Part shown: in pieces, positions 16,626-25,458 of the stretch
How positions within the stretch are numbered: position 1 is the stretch's first letter
Layout of the letters: each line of letters opens with the position of its first letter
Origin: Rhizobium sp. AAP43
GTDB lineage: Bacteria > Pseudomonadota > Alphaproteobacteria > Rhizobiales > Rhizobiaceae
Direction of reading: 5' to 3'
Assembly (NCBI RefSeq): GCF_001296045.1
Contig: NZ_LJHS01000044.1
Location: 1-64,000, forward strand
Length of the DNA stretch: 64,000 nucleotides
Translations under genes and position numbers: made by a program
The notes under the pieces: generated by a model
The model's input: only the letters and a program-made list of their open reading frames with translations
The model's database searches: none
What the model was told of the DNA's origin: nothing

Positions 16626-17795
16626 TCAGCCGCGTTGGCCTTTTGGCGTGATGCGGCTGGCAACGAAACTGGAGATCTGCGGCCCGATCAAAATGATGAT
16701 GATCAGCCGCATGGTCTGCAGGGCCATGACAAAGGACATGTCGACATCGGTCGTCGCCGCAATGATTGCGATCGAATCGAGACCGCCCGGGCTGGTCGCT
16801 AGATAGGCCGTCAGCGGGTCGATACCCATGACCCGCCACAACAGAAATGCAAGCCCCCCACAGAAGGTCATCAGCACCAGGATGGAGCCGACGATCTGGG
16901 GCAGGGCGCTCGCCGCATGGCGCAGAATGCGCCGGGTGAAGGTCAGGCCCACCCGCCAGCCGATAATGCCGTAGGCAAGTGCAAGCAGCCAGGCCGGCAG
17001 GTTGAGCGTAATATATCCTAGGACATGTAGGATCGTGGTGGCCGCCAGCGGCAACAGCATCGTGCCGGCCGGGATCTTCAGCCGCGCGCCCACGGATGCC
17101 GCAAGCACTGCGACGATGAGCGTGAAGCCGAGATCAAGCCAGTCTGTTTCCGGAAACCAGACCGTCTCCCGCGCCACGCCGCCTTCAATGTTGAAAACGA
17201 AGGCTGCCATCATTGCTGCACCCGTCGCGACGAACACCACCCGCAAATACTGCATGAAGGCGACGAGCCGCGCATCGGCCCCATGCGCTTCGGCCATCAG
17301 CACCATGGCGGAGGCCGCGCCCGCAGATGTCCCCCAGACGGCCGTCGTGCCTGGCAGGATATCTGCCCGGGCAATTAGATAGCCAAGAAGACTGCTTGCG
17401 GAGACCACGGCGATCACGATGGCGAGGAAGACAGGCCAGTCGAGCGCGACGGCTTTCAGCGTCTCGACATCGAGCGCGCGCGCGATGATGCAGCCGAGAA
17501 GCGAATGCGCGAAGATGTAGGGATAGCGATGCACGGAAAGTCGCGCACCATTGGTCGCCACAAGGATTGCTGACGCCATAGGCCCGATCAGCAGCGCGCC
17601 TGGAATCTGGGCAAAATGGAGCAAGGCTGAAATGGCCACCGAGATAACGAGCAGAATCACCCAACGCAGCTGTGAGGGAAGGGAGGTCAGCAGACCCGGA
17701 GGCGGGGTGGCAGGCTGTTCGGCCGAAGGCGTGACCAAAGGCATGAGAGGGGACGTGCCCTGGGGCTTTGATTCCATGCGCTCGTCTTCAGCCAT
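16626..17795 (-). CDS. AbrB-family membrane protein (putative transporter)
   Basis: Inner-membrane protein of the family annotated AbrB or ammonia-monooxygenase-like, unrelated to the Bacillus AbrB regulator. It has 389 residues from this start, with about ten hydrophobic segments after a polar 40-residue head. Two related halves are visible, each with a P-G-x-x-x-G-P-M- or P-G-G-L-D-S-like turn (IPGALLIGPMAS; LATSPGGLDSIAII). Substrate unknown. Start is uncertain: in-frame ATGs at 17855, 17795 and 17777 all have poor ribosome sites. The gene is convergent with era and divergent from a tetR gene, separated by a palindrome at 17879-17900, so it is probably the regulator's target. Confidence 0.8.
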   Translation of the reverse strand: MAEDERMESKPQGTSPLMPLVTPSAEQPATPPPGLLTSLPSQLRWVILLVISVAISALLHFAQIPGALLIGPMASAILVATNGARLSVHRYPYIFAHSLLGCIIARALDVETLKAVALDWPVFLAIVIAVVSASSLLGYLIARADILPGTTAVWGTSAGAASAMVLMAEAHGADARLVAFMQYLRVVFVATGAAMMAAFVFNIEGGVARETVWFPETDWLDLGFTLIVAVLAASVGARLKIPAGTMLLPLAATTILHVLGYITLNLPAWLLALAYGIIGWRVGLTFTRRILRHAASALPQIVGSILVLMTFCGGLAFLLWRVMGIDPLTAYLATSPGGLDSIAIIAATTDVDMSFVMALQTMRLIIIILIGPQISSFVASRITPKGQRG

Positions 17796-17878
17796 GACCG
17801 TCTGCGTCTTTCGTCTGAGGCCGTGCGTTTCGAAAACACTGGACGCTGGCGGCATTTGATCGAATAAATGAGATCGCC

Positions 17879-17900
17879 CTCACAAAACGAGTTTTATGAG
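17879..17900. promoter_or_regulatory. Palindromic candidate operator for the TetR regulator
   Basis: 22-base inverted repeat: arm CTCACAAAAC, 2-base centre GA, arm GTTTTATGAG, with 9 of 10 positions complementary. It occupies the short space between the divergent abrB-family and tetR genes and overlaps the first possible tetR ATG (17896). Size and symmetry fit a TetR-family binding site; binding itself is inferred. Confidence 0.7.
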
Positions 17901-18534
17901 AATGACCTCGCATAAGTCAAGTTCACCGACACAGCCAATCGCCAAGGAGCCGAAGCGCAAGCGGGGCATTGCCCGTGTCGCGAAACTGCTTGATGCCGGC
18001 GCGGCCGTCTTTGCGGAGCAGGGCTACAAGGCCGCAACCATGACCGAGATAGCTGCTCGCGCCGGCGCGCCGATCGGTTCGCTTTACCAGTTCTTCCCCA
18101 ACAAGGATGTTCTGGCCGATGCCCTTGTGGCCCGTTACGGCGAGCATGTGGAGGCAGCCCTTGAGCGGATCCGGGCGGAGGCGGATCAGCTGGACGGACA
18201 GCGCCTCGCCGATCGCTTGCTCGACGTTCTGGTGTCGCATTCAGCCGAGCGCAGCCTCGCCCTCAGTCTTCTCGATGCGCGCTGGGAGCAACCCGGTGTT
18301 CGCCCTGGCGTGCTGCGCGAGAGCCTGCGCCGCGAGATTGCGAAGATCTTGCTGACCTGGCGTCCTGGTTGGACAGAGGAGAAGGCTCAGCCTGTCGCTA
18401 TTGTCCTCCTTCAGGCCATGAAGTCGCTGGCGCAACTGCATGAAGAAAAACGATATCCGTCCAAGAACGAGGCGCTTGAGCAGTGGCGCGGCTGGGTTCG
18501 CCACTATCTCGTCCGGTTGGGGGAGCCCGCGTAA
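17896..18534 (+). CDS. TetR-family transcriptional regulator
   Basis: 212-residue regulator with an N-terminal TetR helix-turn-helix (about 28-72): [20 protein letters not shown] followed by [15 protein letters not shown] variable C-terminal ligand-binding domain follows; the ligand cannot be guessed. Start is 17896 or the ATG two codons later (17902), the latter clearing the palindrome that precedes it. It probably represses itself and the divergent AbrB-family transporter gene. Its 3' end lies 41 bases before recO, so readthrough into recO is possible. The pair interrupts the usual era-recO order. Confidence 0.9.
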   Translation: MRMTSHKSSSPTQPIAKEPKRKRGIARVAKLLDAGAAVFAEQGYKAATMTEIAARAGAPIGSLYQFFPNKDVLADALVARYGEHVEAALERIRAEADQLDGQRLADRLLDVLVSHSAERSLALSLLDARWEQPGVRPGVLRESLRREIAKILLTWRPGWTEEKAQPVAIVLLQAMKSLAQLHEEKRYPSKNEALEQWRGWVRHYLVRLGEPA

Positions 18535-18575
18535 CGGGCTGTCGTTTCCAGGCGATTTCAGGTAGACTCCATTCC

Positions 18576-19349
18576 ATGCAATGGACCGATGAAGCAATTC
18601 TGCTCGGTGTGCGGCGACATGGCGAAACCAGCGTCATCGCCGAAATGATGACCCGTGAGCGTGGCCGCCATCTGGGCATGGTGCGTTCTGGTCGGTCGCG
18701 CAACATGCAGCCGGTGCTGCAGCCGGGCAACCGGCTGGAAGTCACTTGGCGTGCCCGCCTCGACGAGCATATCGGGGAATACCGTGTAGAGCCGCTCGTC
18801 TTGCGCGCAGGGCGGCTGATGGAGAGTGCAACGGCAGTCTATGGCGTGCAGGCGCTCGCCGCCCTCCTGCGCCTGCTGCCGGAGCGCGATCCGCATCCGC
18901 ATCTGTTCGAAGCGCTGGATGTCATTCTGGATCACCTTCAGGAACCGGCAACGGCGGGTGAGCTCTTCGTCCGCTTCGAGCTGGCGCTGTTGAATGATCT
19001 CGGTTTTGGGCTGGACCTGGAAGAATGCGCAGCCACTGGCTTGCGCGATGATCTGGCCTTCGTGTCCCCGAAATCGGGTCGCGCAGTCAGTCGCGATGCA
19101 GGGGCGCCCTGGGCTGACAAGATGCTCGCCTTGCCCGGTTTTCTTGCGCCGGGCACGCGGCGTGGTGCCGATCCGGAAAGCCTCATAGAGGCGTTCAAGC
19201 TAACGGCTTTCTTCCTTGATCGACATGTTTACGTGCCGCGCGGGCTGGAACCGGGCGCGGCACGCGAAGGCTTCTGTCAGGCGGCGTTGAAGACGCTGCG
19301 TGCCTCGTTGGACGCCACATCATTGGCTGCACCCAGAAACACAGCCTGA
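18576..19349 (+). CDS. recO: DNA repair protein RecO
   Basis: Recombination mediator that helps RecR load RecA on SSB-coated single strands. The 257-residue product, of normal length, has an N-terminal OB-like domain ([17 protein letters not shown], then [11 protein letters not shown]) and a helical C-terminal part with [19 protein letters not shown] and [11 protein letters not shown]. The zinc cysteines of some RecO proteins are not obvious here. Start at 18576 is preferred to 31 further codons that overlap the tetR 3' end. The last 73 bases overlap the 3' end of a convergent gene. Confidence 0.92.
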   Translation: MQWTDEAILLGVRRHGETSVIAEMMTRERGRHLGMVRSGRSRNMQPVLQPGNRLEVTWRARLDEHIGEYRVEPLVLRAGRLMESATAVYGVQALAALLRLLPERDPHPHLFEALDVILDHLQEPATAGELFVRFELALLNDLGFGLDLEECAATGLRDDLAFVSPKSGRAVSRDAGAPWADKMLALPGFLAPGTRRGADPESLIEAFKLTAFFLDRHVYVPRGLEPGAAREGFCQAALKTLRASLDATSLAAPRNTA

Positions 19350-19531
19350 TCTTCCTCGGCTGATTTCGATACATGCTCGTGAATGGCGGCCTGCAGGTCG
19401 CGGACGCTGTCATAGCTGCCACCATCGAGATCGATGACGGGGTATTTGACGGCGATGAACTTGATCCGGTTGCCATCGGGAACAGTGATGCCGACCGGAA
19501 CACCGGCATATTCAATAACTTGCTTTTTCAT
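19277..19531 (-). CDS. Small conserved unknown protein
   Basis: 84-residue protein beginning [19 protein letters not shown], with a central [19 protein letters not shown] and a helical second half. I recall similar short proteins in Rhizobiales but no function. GGGGA lies 7 bases before the ATG, which supports translation. The gene is convergent with recO and overlaps its 3' end by 73 bases, so the C-terminal 24 codons are antisense to recO. Real but uncharacterised. Confidence 0.72.
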   Translation of the reverse strand: MKKQVIEYAGVPVGITVPDGNRIKFIAVKYPVIDLDGGSYDSVRDLQAAIHEHVSKSAEEDQAVFLGAANDVASNEARSVFNAA

Positions 19532-19935
19532 AACGTAATTCCCCGCCCGTACGGTTTGCGCACGGAGCTTCAGATAATGCCGATTGTTGATGTCAGAGCT
19601 TGTTCAGCGTCACATTCGACAGGCGTGGCAGTAATGGCGCTTCGCCATCACCAGGCGCGGGGCAGACGGCCAGGATCGGGCGGCATTTTGAAATACGATT
19701 TGCATTTCGCTGTCCTCCATCTTTGGCTGTGGTCACGCTTTCTTGCGACCATTGAAAGGTTGTGTGCCGGTAATCTCAACTAGCTGCCACAAGGTAGGTG
19801 TCAGATGCGAATCCGTCAACGGGGTGTCCGCAAAAAATAAAATAATTTTCTGTGACAGTCGTTGTGCGGCGCATCATGCGGAATAAAGATCCGGCATGAG
19901 TGAATTGTCGAAAAATAATCTCAGTTTGGGCCAAA
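19532..19935. other. Gene-free interval
   Basis: About 400 bases with no supportable gene. It should hold the promoter of the small gene ending at 19531 (first part) and the downstream region of the MFS gene (second part). Around 19790-19930 the DNA becomes AT-rich (AAAAAATAAAATAATTTTC). A short ATGGCG / CGCCAT hairpin sits near 19634. Nothing else stands out. Confidence 0.5.
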
Positions 19936-21159
19936 TTATGCCGGGCTGGGGGCGGGACGGGCCACGGCGGCCTCCCGGATCGGCCAATGCACGGTAGCCG
20001 CGAAGAGGCCAAGCGCCACACCCAGCCACCAGACCTGGTCGTAGCTGCCGAGGCGGTCGTAGAGAAAACCGCCGAGCCAGACGCCGAGGAAGGAGCCGAT
20101 CTGGTGCGACAGGAAGACCAGTCCACCAAGAAGGCCAAGATGGCGTGTGCCGAACATCACGGCCACGAGTCCATTGGTTGGCGGCACGGTCGACAGCCAG
20201 AGAAGGCCCATGACGGCGGCGAAGATGACGACGGACAGTGGTGTCTGCGGCAGCAGCAGAAACAGTGTCACGATGATCGAGCGGCCGATATAGATCAGCG
20301 CCAGGAAATAGGCTTTCGAGTACCGCTGGCCGATATAGCCAGCGGCAAGCGAACCTATGATGTTGAAGAAACCGATCAGCGCCATGGCAATCACCGCATA
20401 ACGCGGCTCAATGCCGATATCCCCGAGATAGGCAGGGAAATGCGCCGTGATGAAAGCCACCTGGAAGCCGCAGACGAAGAAGCCGGTGGTCAGCAGCAGG
20501 TAGCTTCTGTGTGTCAGCGCTTCCTTCAGGGCGTCAAGCACCGTCTGTTGATATTGGTTGCCCGACTGCGTGCCCGACTGCGCATTGCCGCGCAGCGGAA
20601 AGGCGAGCAGGGGGATGACAAGCATCATTACGGCGAGGATGACGAGACTGTCCGACCAGCCATAAGTGGAAATGAAGCCCTGGCTGAGCGGCGCAAAGAG
20701 AAACATGCCGGCAGAACCCGCAGCCGTGCCGATACCAAACGCCATGGAGCGCTGTTCTGGTGTCACATTGCGGGCGAAAGCCGAGAGTATGACGCTGAAT
20801 GAGCCGGCGCCGATGGCCGTGCCGACCAGCACGCCGCCGCCGATATGCAGCCAGATCGGGGCCGTCGCATTGGCCATCATCACGAGGCCGGCCGCGTAGA
20901 GCACACCGGAACTCGCCAGCACACGCCCGGTGCCATACTTGTCAGCCAGTGCGCCGAAGAAGGGCTGGCTCAGGCCCCAGAACAGGTTCTGAAAAGCCAT
21001 GGCAAGTCCGAATGTGGAGCGATCCCAGCCGCGATCGGCGAGCATTGGCAGTTGGAAGAAGCCCATGGCAGAGCGCGGCCCGAAGGTCATCACTGCGATC
21101 AGCGATCCGGCGAGGATGATCAGCCAGGGCATGGCAGGACGGCTGGCGGCTTTGGTCAT
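19936..21159 (-). CDS. MFS transporter (OFA-like)
   Basis: 407-residue major facilitator with 12 predicted membrane segments, a proton- or anion-coupled transporter of the inner membrane. The first helix ends G-P-R-S-A-M-G, and the cytoplasmic loop 2-3 carries G-A-L-A-D-K-Y-G-T-G-R-V (MFS signature). A polar central loop between helices 6 and 7 contains a small tandem repeat (SGTQSGNQ). The layout resembles oxalate/formate-antiporter-like MFS proteins; the substrate is not determinable. Start at 21159 is supported by GGAGAG; an ATG 9 codons upstream is rejected. Upstream genes on this strand (HD, MOSC) are 117 bases away. Confidence 0.85.
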   Translation of the reverse strand: MTKAASRPAMPWLIILAGSLIAVMTFGPRSAMGFFQLPMLADRGWDRSTFGLAMAFQNLFWGLSQPFFGALADKYGTGRVLASSGVLYAAGLVMMANATAPIWLHIGGGVLVGTAIGAGSFSVILSAFARNVTPEQRSMAFGIGTAAGSAGMFLFAPLSQGFISTYGWSDSLVILAVMMLVIPLLAFPLRGNAQSGTQSGNQYQQTVLDALKEALTHRSYLLLTTGFFVCGFQVAFITAHFPAYLGDIGIEPRYAVIAMALIGFFNIIGSLAAGYIGQRYSKAYFLALIYIGRSIIVTLFLLLPQTPLSVVIFAAVMGLLWLSTVPPTNGLVAVMFGTRHLGLLGGLVFLSHQIGSFLGVWLGGFLYDRLGSYDQVWWLGVALGLFAATVHWPIREAAVARPAPSPA

Positions 21160-21275
21160 GGGACTCTCCTGTGTCGCGCAGACCATAGATCACGATTGCC
21201 ACGACGAAAAACGCCTTTTGATGAAGCCCTCATCAGTAGAATTGATAGGCGTCAGGTGGTCCGGCGGGCGCGTGT

Positions 21276-22121
21276 TCAGCGCTGCTTGATCGCCCAGACC
21301 TCGCGTTCTCCTGTAACTGTCACGCTGTCGCCGACCTGAACTGTGCCTTCGCCGCGCGGTACGGCATTCCAGCCGAACAAAGGGCCGGGAACACGTCGGT
21401 CGGCCGACATGCGGATCCGGCCCATGGCCGGCATCGGATTGGCGCCATCGCGTGAGCCGTTCTTCTGGTCCTGCGTTGTCATGATGCAGCGCGGGCATGG
21501 CTTGACGAAGTCGAACTGAATGCCGCCGATCTCGATGCCAGCCCAACGATCTTCCGCCCAGGGCGCGTCGCAGTCGAGCACGATATTGGGCCGGAACCTG
21601 TTCATGCCGACTGCGCCTTCGCCATGCTGCTCCATGTCCGCATTGAGGGCCGCGAGCGAGCCGGTCGTGGTAACGAGGATCTGATAGCCATCGGCAAATC
21701 CCATCGGTGTTCCCTGGCCCGCCCATTCGGGGCTTGCTTCCCGCCGGCTTTCGCCATCGATGAACGCGAGCCGAACCGGCCGACCGAACCAGTCTGAGAG
21801 CTTGGCATTGACGCTGTCATCGGCCACGGCGGCATCGACGATCGACCTCCAGATGGCCACCTTTTGCCGATGGTCCGGTTGCGGCGGCGCCACCATCATC
21901 TCGCGGCCATCGTCTAGCTTTAGGGTGACATAGGCGGCACCGGGAATGGCGGTCAGCCCTGCAAGGGCCGGTAATTCGCGCTGGGTAATGAAGTGCCCGT
22001 CGGGATCGGTCAGCATCATCCGCCGGTCACCGGCAAGGCCCATGGCCTCGATGCGAGCCTTCGGCACAGCGATCCCGCGCGCACTCTTGAAGGGGTAGAC
22101 GACGAGTTCGGTGATCTGCAT
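21276..22121 (-). CDS. MOSC-domain protein (YcbX-like)
   Basis: 281-residue protein with a MOSC N-terminal beta-barrel domain (1 to about 115: LVVYPFKSARGIAV, MGLAGDRRMMLTD) and a C-terminal MOSC domain (about 130-275: M-N-R-F-R-P-N-I-V and the cysteine motif K-P-C-P-R-C). MOSC proteins bind molybdenum cofactor through such a Cys; YcbX-type members reduce N-hydroxylated compounds. That activity is an inference from family. It starts 8 bases after the HD-domain gene and forms a two-gene operon with it. Confidence 0.88.
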   Translation of the reverse strand: MQITELVVYPFKSARGIAVPKARIEAMGLAGDRRMMLTDPDGHFITQRELPALAGLTAIPGAAYVTLKLDDGREMMVAPPQPDHRQKVAIWRSIVDAAVADDSVNAKLSDWFGRPVRLAFIDGESRREASPEWAGQGTPMGFADGYQILVTTTGSLAALNADMEQHGEGAVGMNRFRPNIVLDCDAPWAEDRWAGIEIGGIQFDFVKPCPRCIMTTQDQKNGSRDGANPMPAMGRIRMSADRRVPGPLFGWNAVPRGEGTVQVGDSVTVTGEREVWAIKQR

Positions 22122-22129
22122 GGCGTGCC

Positions 22130-22783
22130 TCAGATTTCATCGCGGAAAAGAGTGAGAAACTCGACCAGTCGACTGTGGCGCTCGGTGGCCAGTTTGCGGC
22201 CGGCCTCGGTCTGGAAACCGGCAGAAAGCTTGAGCAGCTTCGCCGGAAAATGGTCGATCGCATAACGCCGGTCGTCGAGCGACCGGTTGTCGGCATCCGG
22301 GTCACCGGCGTGATAGAGCGCCGATCCCATGCGGCCGGCGATGTAGAAGCAGCGTGCCACACCCACCATGCCGATCGCATCCAGCCTGTCGGCATCCTGG
22401 AGAATCTTCGCTTCAAGGCTTTTCGGAGGGATGCCCGCAGAATAGCTGTGCGTCAGGATCGCATGGGCGACGGCTGCAATCTGCATTCTTTCCCAGCCGA
22501 GGGCCGCGAGAATGCCGGATGCCTTGTCCGCCGCAAGCCGCGAAGCTTCCGCCCTTAGCGGCGAGTTCTTTTCGACTGCCACGCAATCATGCAACAGCAC
22601 GGCGGCAGCGAGAACCGTACCATCGCCACCTTCCTCCGCGTGGATGCGCATGGCATTGCGAAAGACGCGGTGGATATGGGCGAGATCGTGCGAACCATCA
22701 TCGCCTTCAGTGGCATGGGGCAGAAGATTGGCGGCAAGGCCCGCATGTGGCGCGAAGTCGGCCGCAGTCAGCTGATCGGTCAC
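22130..22783 (-). CDS. HD-domain phosphohydrolase (YedJ-like)
   Basis: 217-residue HD-superfamily protein. Metal-binding motifs are H-D-L-A-H-I-H-R-V near residue 32, A-V-L-L-H-D-C near 62, and I-L-Q-D-A-D-R-L-D-A-I-G near 130, a complete set for an HD hydrolase of the YedJ type, likely acting on nucleotides or related phosphoesters. The start is taken as the GTG at 22783, with GGGAG 5-6 bases upstream; a longer frame (to 22879) has an unconserved low-complexity head. It is followed after 8 bases by the MOSC gene. Confidence 0.82.
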   Translation of the reverse strand: MTDQLTAADFAPHAGLAANLLPHATEGDDGSHDLAHIHRVFRNAMRIHAEEGGDGTVLAAAVLLHDCVAVEKNSPLRAEASRLAADKASGILAALGWERMQIAAVAHAILTHSYSAGIPPKSLEAKILQDADRLDAIGMVGVARCFYIAGRMGSALYHAGDPDADNRSLDDRRYAIDHFPAKLLKLSAGFQTEAGRKLATERHSRLVEFLTLFRDEI

Positions 22784-22922
22784 GATGTCTCCCTTGTCGG
22801 TCGGCCCACCCGCCGGGGCGCGCTTGGAAGGAGAGAGGTTTACGACGCTTTTCAGCGTCGTCCACCCGGAAAGTGCCAAACTGACAGCTTATCCCGCAGC
22901 GAAACCCAGGGCAGCATCCAAA

Positions 22923-25247
22923 TCAGGAGCCGCTCGCCTTTCCTGGAAGAGCGAAGGCTATCAGGTAATCGCCACTTTCCTCCGAGAAGGGCGCACCACC
23001 GACAGACACAACCACATATTGCCGCCCTGTCTTCGGCGAGACATAGGTCATCGGCGTGGCGCTGGCGCTCACCGGCAGGGGGTATTGCCAGAGCATCGTC
23101 CCGTTCTCGGCGTCATAGGCGCGGATGTAATGATCCTGGAAACCTGCAAAGAACACCAGGCCGCCGGCGGTTGTCATGCTGCCGGCATAGGTCGGCAGGC
23201 CAAGCGGCATCGGCATGCTGAGCTTGAGGCGCAACGGTCCGAGCTCTTCTGCGGTGCCGGCTGGCACCTGCCAGGCGATCGTCTTCGTCGTGAGGTCTAT
23301 GGCCGTAATCGTGCCGAAAGGCGGCTGGTTGCACGGCACGCCGATCGGCGATTCCCACATTTCGGTTTCCATGCCGTAAGGTGTGCCGAATTGCGGCGCG
23401 GGGCCATGGCCGGCCGCATCGCTGAACTGGTCGGCATACTCTGCACGGGAAATGAGCCTGAATACGCTTGGAACGCGGATATCGTTCAGGAACACGCGGT
23501 TGTTCGGGACGTCGACGGAAACACTGCCCCAGTTCATCCCGCCGAGATTGCCGGGTTGCTGCAGGGCGGGCTGAAGCCCGATCGGGGTGAAGTCCCCGTC
23601 GTAACGCAGCTTGCGGAAGGCGATCCGGCAGGCGAGCTGATCGAACATGGTCAGGCCCCAGGCCTTCTCTTCCGACAGTCTGTCCGCGCCAATCACCGGC
23701 ATGTCGACCGAGTAAGGCTGTGTGGATGCCAGCTTTTCCTCAGGCGCAGCGCCCGATTGCGGCACCGGCCTTTCTTCGACGCGGCTGATCGCTTCGCCGG
23801 TCGCCCGGTCGAGCAGGAAAACCTGTCCGCGCTTGGTCGTCTGCAGCACGGCCGCAATCGTGCCACCCTTGCCGTCCGGCAGGTCGATCAGCGCAGGTTG
23901 TGACGGCAGGTCATAGTCCCAGATGTCATGATTGACCGTGCGGAACCTCCAGCGCTCCCGGCCGGTGGTCACGTCCAGCGCCACCAGCGTGGCATTGTAG
24001 GCGTCGGCATGCGCGGGCCGCTCGGCGCCGTAATAGTCGGGCGTCGCATTGCCGAGCGGCGCATAGATGAGGCCGAGCTTTTCGTCGAAGGCCGCGGTCG
24101 TCCACATATTGGGCGTTCCTCGGCTGTAGCTCTTGCCCTCGGGCGGCAATCGGGTGATCGAGGGATCTGCGAGATCCCAGGCCCATTCCAACTCGCCGGT
24201 GATGGCGTTGAACGCCCTGATGACGCCGGAGGGTTCGCCGGTTTCCTGATTGTCCTTCACCCAGCCGCCGATGATGATCCGGTCGCGGGCAACGAGCGGT
24301 GCCGATGTCTGGAAATAGTAGCCAGCCTTCAGCTCGCCCATGCCGACGGCGAGCGACACCGTACCGTTACTGCCGAAATCCGGGCAGGGCGTGCCGGTTT
24401 TGGTGTCGAGCGCCATCAGTCGAGCATCGATCGTCGTCATGATCAGGCGCTCGTGGCAGGGAGCGGCAGGCTCTGGCGCGGGGGCGGACATTTTGAAATA
24501 ACCGAGACCCCGACAACGCTGCCACATCGGCGCTTCCGCCTTCGGATCAAAAGTCCAGCGCGGCGCGCCGCTATCGACATCGAGCGCCGCAACGACATTG
24601 CTGGGCGTGCAGGAATATAGCGTATCGCCGAGGAGAAGCGGTGTGTTCTGGTCAACGCCAACCGTCTTGCCGGTCCGATACGTCCAGGCGGGTTCAAGCT
24701 GCCCGACGGTATCGCGATTGATCTGGTCGAAGGTCGAATAGCGCAGGCCCGAGGTCGTCTTGCCATAGGACGTCCAGTCGCTTGGTCGATTGTCACCTGC
24801 GACTTGTCTGTAGGCGGTCGTCGCATCCGTCGGCCGGATCGCGCCATGTTCAGCGAAGGCGAGCGAAAGGATTGCCACGAGCGGCAGGGCCGTGGCCACC
24901 GCACCGGCAAGGCCGCTGCGCCTGCTGATGGTCGGGCAGAGACGCAAGCTGACCAGAAAGGCAAGGCAGGCGATGACGAGCGGCGAAAGCAGCCGGGGGA
25001 AAAGCGCCCAGAAGTCGAGACCCGCTTCCCAGATCGCCCAGGGCAGGGTGATGATCGCAACCGCCACGACAATCCTCAGGCCTGTGGCCCGACCTGAATA
25101 GAGAAGGATTGCCGCTGCGACATAGGCGATGCCGACCAGCGCGTAATAGGGGGAGCCCCCCAGGGCAATGAGCCAGGCCCCGCCAGCCAAAAGGCCCATT
25201 CCGGCCAGGAGGAGGACACCGCAAAGAAGACGACAGAACAAGGTCAC
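22923..25247 (-). CDS. gcd: Membrane-bound PQQ-dependent glucose dehydrogenase
   Basis: Oxidises glucose to gluconolactone on the periplasmic side and passes electrons to ubiquinone. The 774-residue product has five N-terminal membrane helices (to about residue 130), then an eight-bladed PQQ propeller. Family segments include D-N-R-P-S-D-W-T-S-Y-G-K-T, N-T-P-L-L-L-G-D-T-L-Y, FDPKAE, WDYDLPSQPALIDLPDGKGG and D-M-P-V-I-G. Start is a GTG at 25247 with GGAG 8 bases upstream. The HD-domain gene lies 139 bases downstream on the same strand. No PQQ biosynthesis genes occur in the window, so cofactor must come from elsewhere in the genome or from outside. Confidence 0.94.
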   Translation of the reverse strand: MTLFCRLLCGVLLLAGMGLLAGGAWLIALGGSPYYALVGIAYVAAAILLYSGRATGLRIVVAVAIITLPWAIWEAGLDFWALFPRLLSPLVIACLAFLVSLRLCPTISRRSGLAGAVATALPLVAILSLAFAEHGAIRPTDATTAYRQVAGDNRPSDWTSYGKTTSGLRYSTFDQINRDTVGQLEPAWTYRTGKTVGVDQNTPLLLGDTLYSCTPSNVVAALDVDSGAPRWTFDPKAEAPMWQRCRGLGYFKMSAPAPEPAAPCHERLIMTTIDARLMALDTKTGTPCPDFGSNGTVSLAVGMGELKAGYYFQTSAPLVARDRIIIGGWVKDNQETGEPSGVIRAFNAITGELEWAWDLADPSITRLPPEGKSYSRGTPNMWTTAAFDEKLGLIYAPLGNATPDYYGAERPAHADAYNATLVALDVTTGRERWRFRTVNHDIWDYDLPSQPALIDLPDGKGGTIAAVLQTTKRGQVFLLDRATGEAISRVEERPVPQSGAAPEEKLASTQPYSVDMPVIGADRLSEEKAWGLTMFDQLACRIAFRKLRYDGDFTPIGLQPALQQPGNLGGMNWGSVSVDVPNNRVFLNDIRVPSVFRLISRAEYADQFSDAAGHGPAPQFGTPYGMETEMWESPIGVPCNQPPFGTITAIDLTTKTIAWQVPAGTAEELGPLRLKLSMPMPLGLPTYAGSMTTAGGLVFFAGFQDHYIRAYDAENGTMLWQYPLPVSASATPMTYVSPKTGRQYVVVSVGGAPFSEESGDYLIAFALPGKASGS

Positions 25248-25458
25248 GGCAGGGGCTCCGCAATCGAGGGGGCATGTCTGTGCTGATTGAGGAACGTGGC
25301 GCCGCCGAATACGGCGGTCTCTTCCGAGTTTCGAAACATGCTTAAAATTATAGGCAGTGTTGCCATGGTCACTGACAGCCCGATGATGTGCAATCTAACA
25401 TGGAGGCGAGGCAACAGGTTTTTGATGCCTGCGTCAAGGTAAACTGCAAGGTGTTTTC

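Noticed and set aside
20560-20585. Short tandem repeat in the MFS gene
   Set aside because: Only two partial units encoding a flexible loop (SGTQSGNQ); no sign of a phase-variable tract.
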